Part shown: one piece after another, positions 58,087 through 64,000 of the stretch
Position numbering within the stretch: position 1 is the first letter of the stretch
Layout: each line of letters begins with the position of its first letter
DNA from: Sva-07 sp963829585
Lineage (GTDB): Bacteria; Actinomycetota; Acidimicrobiia; Acidimicrobiales; Ilumatobacteraceae
Direction of reading: 5' to 3'
NCBI GenBank assembly: GCA_963829585.1
Contig: CAWHJD010000030.1
Location: 1-64,000, forward strand
DNA: 64,000 nt
The notes under the pieces: generated by a model
What the model saw: the letters and a program-made list of their open reading frames with translations, nothing else
Databases searched by the model: none
What the model was told of the DNA's origin: nothing
Translations under genes and position numbers: made by a program

Positions 58087-59028
58087 ATGACTCCGCACGA
58101 CGTGGCAGATGCACTGTCCCGTCACGGCTATCTCCCCGACGAGGGCATCTCGACGGCCGTGTTCCTCGCGATGTCGCTGCGCCGACCGCTGCTGCTCGAG
58201 GGGGAGGCAGGCGTCGGCAAGACCGAGCTGGCCAAGACGTTGGCTGCGGCCACCGGAGGCCAATTGATCCGTCTGCAGTGCTACGAGGGCATCGACGTCG
58301 CCCAGGCGGTGTACGACTGGGACTACGCCCGCCAGCTCCTCCACCTGCGTGCCGCCGAGGCAACCGGTGAGACCAGTTCTCGTACCGCCGACGATCTCGA
58401 AGCCGAGCTGTACGGCGAACGATTCCTGATCAAGCGAGCGTTGCTGCGGGCGATCGAACCGGTCGATGGACCGCCGCCCGTGCTGTTGATCGACGAGATC
58501 GACCGTGCCGACGACGAATTCGAGGCGTACCTGCTCGAGGTGCTCTCCGACTACCAGATCACGATTCCGGAAGTCGGCGTGTTCACTGCCACACGCCCGC
58601 CGATCGTGGTGCTGACCTCGAATCGCACCCGTGACGTGCACGATGCGTTGAAGCGTCGATGCCTCTATCACTGGGTCGAGCACCCCGGTTTCGAGCGCGA
58701 GGTCGCGATCGTCAAGCTCCGTGTCCCCGGCATCGACGGCGACCTCGCCAGACAGGTGGCCGGTGCCGTCGAGGCACTGCGGGAGCTCAATCTCTACAAG
58801 CCGCCCGGGGTCGCCGAGACCATCGACTGGGCCACCGCACTCGGTCGCCTCGGCGCAACCACACTCGACGAACGAGTCGTCGCCAACACGCTCGGAACCG
58901 TCGTGAAGTACCGCGAAGACAGTGTGCGCGTCGAGCAGCACGGCATCGCCGACCTCGTCAAGATCGCCACGGAGAAGGCGCTGGCTGCCTCGAACGCACC
59001 GGGCCAGCTCACCATCCACGACGTCTGA
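58087..59028 (+). CDS. coxD: MoxR-type AAA+ ATPase (CoxD-like)
   Basis: 313 residues. Walker A LLEGEAGVGKTELAKTLAAA, Walker B PVLLIDEIDRADDEFEAYLL, sensor 1 VVLTSNRTRDV, sensor 2 region after LKRRCLYHW. CoxD-type MoxR ATPases act with the VWA protein CoxE to mature the Mo centre of CO dehydrogenase; the same assembly role is inferred for this Mo hydroxylase. The VWA gene follows after 7 bases. Confidence 0.9.
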   Translation: MTPHDVADALSRHGYLPDEGISTAVFLAMSLRRPLLLEGEAGVGKTELAKTLAAATGGQLIRLQCYEGIDVAQAVYDWDYARQLLHLRAAEATGETSSRTADDLEAELYGERFLIKRALLRAIEPVDGPPPVLLIDEIDRADDEFEAYLLEVLSDYQITIPEVGVFTATRPPIVVLTSNRTRDVHDALKRRCLYHWVEHPGFEREVAIVKLRVPGIDGDLARQVAGAVEALRELNLYKPPGVAETIDWATALGRLGATTLDERVVANTLGTVVKYREDSVRVEQHGIADLVKIATEKALAASNAPGQLTIHDV

Positions 59029-59035
59029 GCCACTG

Positions 59036-60160
59036 ATGGTCACGACCACCGGCCCCGCCGACATCGCCGTGGCGTTCAGCCAGATCCTGCGCGGGGTCGG
59101 CCTGAGCGTGCCGACGAGCTGCACCAACACGTACGCCGAGGCCCTCTGCGCCATCGGGATCACGGACAGGGACGCGACGTACTGGGCCGGGCGGGCCACA
59201 CTCGTGCGCCACCCCGAGGACATCGCCATGTACGACCGCGCATTCGCCGTGTTCTTCGAGCAGCTGCGCTCGGGGCCGGTCGACGACGAGCCGACCGAGA
59301 CGCTGAGCATCACGATCGCAGCCGACACCGACGACACCGACGACGCTGCCGGCAACGATCAGGGCGGCCCCTCCGACGACGTGATCGAACTGCGCTTCTC
59401 GGCCACCGAGATCCTGCGCAACAAGGACTTCGCCACCTACACCCCTGCCGAGCTGAACCAGGCCCACGAACTCATGTCGCACCTGCGACTCGTCGGCGCT
59501 CCACGCAACTCGTTGCGCAAGGGCCCGACCCGGCGAATCACGTCGCGTCCCGACATCCGCCGCACGGTGCGATCCACGATCCAGGCCGGTGGCGAGCCGA
59601 TCGAACGCCACTTCTCGGCGCCGACGCCCCGCCTGCGACGCCTCGTCCTGCTGCTCGACGTGAGCGGATCGATGGAGCCCTACGCCCGAGCGTTGCTGCG
59701 GTTCGTGCACGCAGCCGTTGCCGGACGCCAGAAGGTCGAGGCCTTCACCATGGGGACGCGCCTGACTCGCATCACACGCGAACTCACCAGCCGCGACCCC
59801 GACATCGCCCTGGGTGCGGTCGGCCGTCGCGTCGTCGACTGGAGTGGCGGTACCCGGCTCGGTTCCGACCTGCGCGAGTTCAACGACGAATGGGGCGTGC
59901 GCGGGCTCGCCCGGAACTCGATCGTCGTGATCCTCTCCGACGGCTGGGACCGGGGCGACCCCGACGAGCTGAGCGAACAGATGCAGCGCCTGCACCGCGT
60001 GACCCACCGGCTGATCTGGGTCAATCCGCTCAAGGTCACGCCCGGCTACGCACCGCTCGCCCGGGGCATGGCCGCGGCGCTCCCGCACGTGGACCGATTC
60101 GTGGAGGGCCACTCGGTCGCCGCGATGGAGGAGCTGACCGCGGTGATCTCCGAGCGCTGA
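59036..60160 (+). CDS. coxE: VWA domain protein CoxE-like
   Basis: 374 residues. A helical N-terminal region and an acidic linker (TIAADTDDTDDAAGNDQGG) are followed by the VWA domain: MIDAS motif LVLLLDVSGSMEPYARALLR, Thr in WSGGTRLGSDLREF, Asp in VVILSDGWDRGDP. CoxE proteins act with the MoxR ATPase as a chaperone pair for molybdoenzyme maturation. It is directly downstream of coxD, typical of cox clusters. Confidence 0.9.
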   Translation: MVTTTGPADIAVAFSQILRGVGLSVPTSCTNTYAEALCAIGITDRDATYWAGRATLVRHPEDIAMYDRAFAVFFEQLRSGPVDDEPTETLSITIAADTDDTDDAAGNDQGGPSDDVIELRFSATEILRNKDFATYTPAELNQAHELMSHLRLVGAPRNSLRKGPTRRITSRPDIRRTVRSTIQAGGEPIERHFSAPTPRLRRLVLLLDVSGSMEPYARALLRFVHAAVAGRQKVEAFTMGTRLTRITRELTSRDPDIALGAVGRRVVDWSGGTRLGSDLREFNDEWGVRGLARNSIVVILSDGWDRGDPDELSEQMQRLHRVTHRLIWVNPLKVTPGYAPLARGMAAALPHVDRFVEGHSVAAMEELTAVISER

Positions 60161-60187
60161 ACCCCGTTACCGTGGTATCGCAACCGT

Positions 60188-60217
60188 GGTGTGGTGACCG
60201 CTGGTGTGGCGACCGCT
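60188..60217 (+). repeat. 15-bp tandem duplication between coxE and xdhC
   Basis: GGTGTGGTGACCGCT (60188-60202) and GGTGTGGCGACCGCT (60203-60217), one mismatch, in an intergenic gap of 118 bp. Confidence 0.8.
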
Positions 60218-60278
60218 GGTCCGAACACCCGGTGACAGCCGCAGCGACGACGATGGACGACAGGAGAGAAGCCGCACC

Positions 60279-60596
60279 ATGAACGATCTGCTCGACGACA
60301 TCGAACGTTGGCGCGCCGCCGGTGAACGGATCGCCGTGGCGCGCGTCGTCGACATCGAGGGCTCGGGCCCGCGCGATCCGGGGGCCGCGATGGCCGTCAC
60401 CGAGTCGGGTGAGGTAGCCGGAAGTGTGAGCGGCGGCTGCGTCGAGGGAGCCGTCGTGTCGGAGGCGCTGGCGATACTCGGCGGTGAACGATCCGCCGGC
60501 ATCGTCACGTTCGGCTACTCCGACGACGAGGCGTTCGCAGTCGGCCTCACGTGTGGCGGCACGATCCACCTGTTCATCGAGGAACTCGACTGGTGA
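60279..60596 (+). CDS. XdhC/CoxI N-terminal domain protein (split gene, part 1)
   Basis: 105 residues, only the XdhC_CoxI N-terminal domain: ERIAVARVVDIEGSGPRDPG and VSGGCVEGAVVSEAL, where the Cys-containing GGCVE motif is conserved. XdhC proteins insert sulfurated Mo cofactor into xanthine dehydrogenase-type enzymes. In most bacteria this is fused to a Rossmann domain; here that is encoded by the next gene, overlapping as GTGA. AGGAGA is found 11 bases upstream. Confidence 0.88.
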   Translation: MNDLLDDIERWRAAGERIAVARVVDIEGSGPRDPGAAMAVTESGEVAGSVSGGCVEGAVVSEALAILGGERSAGIVTFGYSDDEAFAVGLTCGGTIHLFIEELDW

Positions 60597-61396
60597 CGCT
60601 GTTCGACCACTATGCCCGGCGGCTGAGGGACGCGGCCCCGGTCGCGCTCGCCACCGTCATCGACGGCCCCAACGTCGGGGCCAAGCTCCTCGTCGAGCCC
60701 GACACCGCCCCCCAGGGGTCACTCGGCCACCCCGAACTCGACCGGGTCGTCGCCCGCGACGCCCTCGCCGAACTCGAGGCCGCCCGCTCGGGCATCCGGC
60801 ACTACGGGCCCGAGGGCCAGACCACGCCGGAGGATCTCGTCGGACAACCGACCGTGCGGGTGTTCATCGAGTCGCACGCACCGCCGCCGCAGATGTGGAT
60901 CTTCGGCGCGGTCGACTTCACCGCGGCACTGGCACGCGTCGCCAAGATCCTCGGCTACCGCGTCACGGTCTGCGATGCCCGCGAGGTCTTCGCCACGCGT
61001 CGACGCTTCCCGATGGCCGACGAGGTGAGGGTCAGCTGGCCCACGCCGGTGTTCACCGAACACGGCCACGAGCTCGGCCCACGCGACGCGGTCTGCATCC
61101 TGACGCACGACCCCAAGTTCGACATCCCGGCCGTGCAGGGCGCGCTGGCAACCGCGGTCGGTTACATCGGGGTGATGGGCAGCCGATCGACGCATGCGCG
61201 ACGAATGGAGCGTCTCGCCGAGGTGGGCGTCACGGAGCGCATCGACCTCGACCGGCTGATGTCGCCGATCGGCCTCGACATCGGAGCGCGCACGCCGGAG
61301 GAGACCGCCGTGTCGATCTGCGCGGAGATCATCGCCCGACGCACCGGCCGCAACGTCCCGTCGCTTCGGGACGGCTCCGGCGACATCCACTCCTGA
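60593..61396 (+). CDS. XdhC/CoxF Rossmann-domain protein (split gene, part 2)
   Basis: 267 residues. Residues ~95-245 form the XdhC C-terminal Rossmann domain: QMWIFGAVDFTAALARVAKI, TVCDAREVFATRRRFP, CILTHDPKFDIPAVQGAL, YIGVMGSRSTHARRME and RLMSPIGLDIGARTPEETAV. The glycine loop GAVDFTAAL differs from the usual GAGHVGRAL. It works with part 1 in Mo-cofactor handling for the cox-like enzyme. GTG at 60593 overlaps the preceding stop. Confidence 0.88.
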   Translation: MTLFDHYARRLRDAAPVALATVIDGPNVGAKLLVEPDTAPQGSLGHPELDRVVARDALAELEAARSGIRHYGPEGQTTPEDLVGQPTVRVFIESHAPPPQMWIFGAVDFTAALARVAKILGYRVTVCDAREVFATRRRFPMADEVRVSWPTPVFTEHGHELGPRDAVCILTHDPKFDIPAVQGALATAVGYIGVMGSRSTHARRMERLAEVGVTERIDLDRLMSPIGLDIGARTPEETAVSICAEIIARRTGRNVPSLRDGSGDIHS

Positions 61397-61413
61397 GAGC
61401 GGCTCGGAACGGT

Positions 61414-62127
61414 TCAGACCGTTGGATCGCCGAAGCGGACCGAGTCGACTCGGCGGGTGTTGATCGTGTCCAGTTCGACCGTGCGACCACGCTGCACGGA
61501 GTGGATCACCGCGTCGCCCACACCGAGGTACATCATCACGTGTCCGGGGTACTGGACGAGGTCGCCGGCCTTGGCCTGGGCGCGATCGAGCGGCAGTGCA
61601 TCGCGAATCTGCTGGCCGCTCTGACGGACGAGCTGCACGCCGGCCTTCGACCAGGCGTAGGTGGTGAGCCCGGAGCAGTCGAATCCGACGCCCTCCTGGC
61701 TGGTGTTCGTGCGGTACGGAACGCCGACCTGCGTCATGGCCGCGAGGACGGCGCGCTGATGGTCGATCGGTGTGGCGGCCCACGCCTCGACCATCTCCTG
61801 CTGGGGGTAGCCGAGTTCGGTGGCTGCGAACCGGGCCGTCTGCGTGCGATACCAGACGTAGCTGCGATAGGCGGCGGCGTTGTCGGTGGCCGCCCATTCG
61901 TCGTAGTTGGCGAGCGCCTCTCGAGCCGACGAGGTCACGACCGGCGCCATGGCGTTCGTCTCGAGCCCACCCTGTGCCGCTGCAGCCGTCGTCGGGTCGG
62001 CGGCGATGACGCCGGCGCACACCGCCGCGGTCGCGGCCAGCGCCACCACGATGCGGCGAACCCGCACGAGGCGAATTCGGGTCGGGCACGCTGAGTTATC
62101 GGTGGGTGTCGGTGTGGTGTGGGTCAT
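61414..62127 (-). CDS. Secreted NlpC/P60 peptidoglycan hydrolase
   Basis: 237 residues. The signal peptide hydrophobic core is IVVALAATAAVCAGVIAA with an AAAA cleavage region. A linker is followed by the NlpC/P60 domain: catalytic Cys in GVGFDCSGLTTYAWSKAG, His in DLVQYPGHVMMYLG, and the third residue His in DAVIHSVQRG. It cleaves peptide cross-links in the cell wall outside the membrane. The upstream region has TTGAGT-N18-TATGTT on the minus strand, a conventional promoter, with a leader of about 45-50 bases. It is oriented against its neighbours. Confidence 0.9.
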   Translation of the reverse strand: MTHTTPTPTDNSACPTRIRLVRVRRIVVALAATAAVCAGVIAADPTTAAAAQGGLETNAMAPVVTSSAREALANYDEWAATDNAAAYRSYVWYRTQTARFAATELGYPQQEMVEAWAATPIDHQRAVLAAMTQVGVPYRTNTSQEGVGFDCSGLTTYAWSKAGVQLVRQSGQQIRDALPLDRAQAKAGDLVQYPGHVMMYLGVGDAVIHSVQRGRTVELDTINTRRVDSVRFGDPTV

Positions 62128-62173
62128 GGTCCGCTCGGGTCGAATCGCACGTACCGGTCGAACCGGCCCGCAT

Positions 62174-62203
62174 GACGAATCGGTAACATATCGTCACGAG
62201 ATC
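62174..62203 (-). promoter_or_regulatory. Promoter of the NlpC/P60 gene
   Basis: On the minus strand a -35-like TTGAGT, 18 bases, and a -10-like TATGTT. It is the clearest two-box promoter in the window; approximate coordinates. Confidence 0.5.
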
Positions 62204-62317
62204 GCAATACTCAAGCGCGGGAGCCAGATTTTTGTCATCCGACCGTCATCTCGCCGACGGGTCCGGACCGCTCGGATGGGTCCCGGCGCCGCGTCCACGG
62301 GTCCTGGATCAGCCCCG

Positions 62318-62323
62318 TACGCT
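62318..62323 (+). promoter_or_regulatory. Leaderless -10 element of the MobA-like gene
   Basis: TACGCT, 6 bases, ATG at 62330. Confidence 0.6.
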
Positions 62324-62329
62324 GGGTGA

Positions 62330-62923
62330 ATGTCGCCCGTCACCGCCGCTGTCATCCTGGCTGCCGGCGCCGGCTCGCGTTGGAGCGGCGAGGGACACAA
62401 ATTGTCGGCTGAACTGCCCGCGACGCCCGTGGAGCCGGCAGCGACCGTGTTCGAACGAGCCCTCGCCCATGTCGTCGCCGCTCGGGTCGGCCCGGTGATC
62501 GTGGTCACCGGGGCCGTCGCCGACATCGTCGCGGTCCCACACCTCCGTGAGGTGACGGTCCGCCACAATCCACGCTGGGCCGAAGGACAGATGACGTCGC
62601 TGCGCGCCGGACTCGATGCGGCCGGCGAGCTCGGATGCGACGCCGTCGTGGTCGGACTGGCCGATCAACCCTTCATCACACCCGGCGCATGGCGCAGCGT
62701 CGCCGCCACCGACGCCCCGATCGCCGTGGCAACGTACGGCGGCCGGCGCGGCAACCCGGTCAGGCTCAGCTCGGCCGTCTGGGCGCTCCTGCCGCCCGAC
62801 GGCGACGAGGGAGCACGGTCACTGATGCGAGTTCGACCCGACCTCGTACGTGAAGTACCGTGCACTGGTTCATCCGCCGACATCGACACCGAAGAGGACC
62901 TCCGACGATGGCAGAACAGTTGA
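62330..62923 (+). CDS. MobA-like NTP transferase (MocA, molybdenum cofactor cytidylyltransferase type)
   Basis: 197 residues. VTAAVILAAGAGSRWSGEGH (signature LAAGxGxR), RHNPRWAEGQMTSLRAGL and VVGLADQPFITPGAW are typical of MocA, which makes molybdopterin cytosine dinucleotide, the cofactor form used by CoxL-type enzymes. The expected Lys after GSR is present as GHKLSAEL. It overlaps the coxG start by 16 bases, so both serve the Mo hydroxylase. Confidence 0.87.
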   Translation: MSPVTAAVILAAGAGSRWSGEGHKLSAELPATPVEPAATVFERALAHVVAARVGPVIVVTGAVADIVAVPHLREVTVRHNPRWAEGQMTSLRAGLDAAGELGCDAVVVGLADQPFITPGAWRSVAATDAPIAVATYGGRRGNPVRLSSAVWALLPPDGDEGARSLMRVRPDLVREVPCTGSSADIDTEEDLRRWQNS

Positions 62924-63592
62924 TCAACGAGTTCACGGTCAATCGACCCATCGACGAGGCATGGCCGCTCATCACCGACCTCGAGCGCATCGCGCCGTGC
63001 CTCCCCGGGGCCGAGCTGCAAGAGGTCGAAGGTGACACCTACCGCGGCGTGGTGAAGGTGAAGCTCGGTGCCATCAGCAGCCAGTTCAAGGGTGAGGCCC
63101 ACTTCATCGAGCGCGACGACGAGAACTACCGCGCCGTGATCAAGGGGGCGGGCCGCGACACCGGCGGCCGCGGGAATGCATCGGCAGAGATCACGGCGCA
63201 GGCCGAGTCACTGTCGCCGACGAGCACCCGGGTCGCGGTCACCACCGACCTGCACATCACCGGCAAGGTCGCCCAGTTCGGCCGCGGGATCATGGGTGAC
63301 GTCAGCTCGAAGCTGATGGCCCAGTTCGCCGACAACCTGAACCAGATGATCGACGAGCAGGGCATGGTCGCACCGCAACCGGCAGCACCGGAACCGGCAG
63401 CCGCCGGAACCGAGCACCTCCGACGAGGCGGCGACGGCCCCCTCGGCACCCACCGTCCGCAAGATCGAGGGTGCTGCGGCCGAGCCGATCGATCTGATGG
63501 AGGTCGGAGGCAGCTCCATCGTCAAGCGAGTGGCACCGGCGATCATCGCCATCATCGTGCTGCTGTTCCTCCTGCGACGCCGTCGCCACTGA
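62908..63592 (+). CDS. coxG: CoxG-like SRPBCC protein with C-terminal membrane anchor (frameshifted)
   Basis: About 227 residues after repair. Residues 1-150: SRPBCC/CoxG domain (EQLINEFTVNRPIDEAWPLI, IAPCLPGAELQEVEGDTY, GKVAQFGRGIMGDVSSKLMA). A Pro/Ala linker follows. The last ~55 residues, including the TM anchor APAIIAIIVLLFLLRRRRH, are read one frame later; the shift is near 63410-63420 (CGAGCACCTCC). CoxG proteins link aerobic CO dehydrogenase-type enzymes to the membrane. The stop overlaps the DUF501 ATG (TGATG). In this sequence the first frame stays open into DUF501, which is an artefact of the shift. Confidence 0.85.
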
Positions 63593-64000
63593 TGGACGAT
63601 CGGGTTCGCGTCGCGCAGCTGCTCGGTCGCGAACCCCAGGGCGCGTTCGACGTGGTGGTTCGTGACGACAGCGGCGACCCGGTCGTCGTCCGCAACGCAC
63701 CGCTGCTCGACGACGGCACACCGATGCCCACCCGGTACTACCTCGTCGGGGCCGAGCTCGTCCGGGAGGTGAGTCGGCTCGAAGCCGAGGGCGGCGTTCG
63801 ACGCGCCGAGGCCGAGGTCGATGCCGCTGCGCTGGCGGCAGCCCACGATCGGTACGCCGCCGAGCGCGACGCCGCGATTCCCGCCGACCACGCGGGGCCC
63901 CGCCCGTACGGCGGCGTCGGCGGCACGCGCACCGGTGTCAAGTGCCTCCACGCGCACGTCGCCTACGCCCTCGCCGGCGGCGACGATCCGGTCGGCCGGT
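63592..64000 (+). CDS. DUF501 domain protein (partial, runs off the window)
   Basis: 136 residues visible, no stop before the edge. Matches DUF501: VAQLLGREPQGAFDVVVRD, PTRYYLVGAELVREVSRLEA, and GGVGGTRTGVKCLHAHVAYA with the conserved Cys-Leu-His. Function unknown. In many actinobacteria it lies between divIC and a ppx/gppA phosphatase (Rv1024-Rv1026 order). Here it is separated from divIC by the 22-kb Mo hydroxylase cluster and coupled to coxG by TGATG. Confidence 0.88.
   Translation, partial: MDDRVRVAQLLGREPQGAFDVVVRDDSGDPVVVRNAPLLDDGTPMPTRYYLVGAELVREVSRLEAEGGVRRAEAEVDAAALAAAHDRYAAERDAAIPADHAGPRPYGGVGGTRTGVKCLHAHVAYALAGGDDPVGR

Noticed and set aside
55667..58090. Frame of about 807 codons spanning the DAO 3' end and the whole glgX region on the plus strand
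   Set aside because: It crosses two real genes in other frames and carries no domain.
62128..62329. c-di-AMP (ydaO) riboswitch before the NlpC/P60 gene
   Set aside because: The leader after the TATGTT box is only about 45-50 bases and shows no conserved ydaO elements; only a small CCGGT-TCG-ACCGG hairpin is seen.
62908..64000. A CoxG-DUF501 fusion protein
   Set aside because: The continuous frame exists only because of a frameshift in coxG; the correct coxG tail and stop lie in the next frame, and DUF501 has its own ATG.

Overview
The window is about 64 kb of very GC-rich DNA with gene-dense, mostly short-spaced operons and many GTG starts. Gene order from 17.9 kb onward (rsmI, metG, tatD, [rpfB slot], ksgA, ispE, tRNA-Gln, glmU, prs, rplY, pth, mfd, lipoprotein, mazG, eno, divIC, and finally DUF501) follows the locus known from Mycobacterium tuberculosis (Rv1003-Rv1026). 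With a bS22-type 30-residue ribosomal protein and abundant leaderless starts, this points to an actinobacterium; an Acidimicrobiia (Ilumatobacter-like) source is my inference and is not proven here. No gene-free stretch exceeds 300 bases.

Layout. 0-14.7 kb: accessory metabolism (serine hydrolase, PEP-utilising protein, PHP phosphoesterase, ychF, VOC protein, ThDP enzyme, leucyl aminopeptidase), then a minus-strand operon of four overlapping genes (alpha/beta hydrolase, beta-lactamase-fold protein, DUF2817 protein, enolase-superfamily enzyme) and a TetR regulator. 14.7-20.5 kb: acyl-CoA dehydrogenase, FetAB-like ABC exporter, DUF192, rsmI, HAD phosphatase, thioesterase. 20.5-41.1 kb: the conserved translation, cell-wall and repair block, plus two unknown membrane proteins built from one repeated module. 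41.1-63.6 kb: a 22-kb cluster for a molybdenum hydroxylase of the xanthine dehydrogenase / form II CO dehydrogenase family (two large subunits, one FeS and one FAD subunit, MoxR, VWA CoxE, split XdhC, MobA-like cytidylyltransferase, CoxG), mixed with a K+ channel, HD and HAD enzymes, a lipid-sugar gene trio, DUF2855, an SDR, a DAO-type oxidase, GlgX and an NlpC/P60 hydrolase. DUF501 follows at the right edge, so the cluster sits between divIC and DUF501, which are usually neighbours.

Regulation and DNA structure. At least 17 genes carry a TANNNT hexamer 6-10 bases before the start codon, i.e. leaderless promoters; a second group uses GSSASACT with a 6-base gap. Four unrelated families of intergenic palindromes occur (A: 1-57, 1294-1360, 16702-16769; B: 27742, 28778, 30343; C: 33932-33996 and a perfect 68-bp palindrome at 46857-46924; D: 40476-40563 and 44106-44157). 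They are the least explained structure in the window.

Quality. Several genes, including near-universal ychF and prs, are broken by single-base shifts, densest at 11.4-14.2 kb. Uncorrected indels in the assembly are the likeliest cause, so these should not be read as biological pseudogenes without raw-read support.
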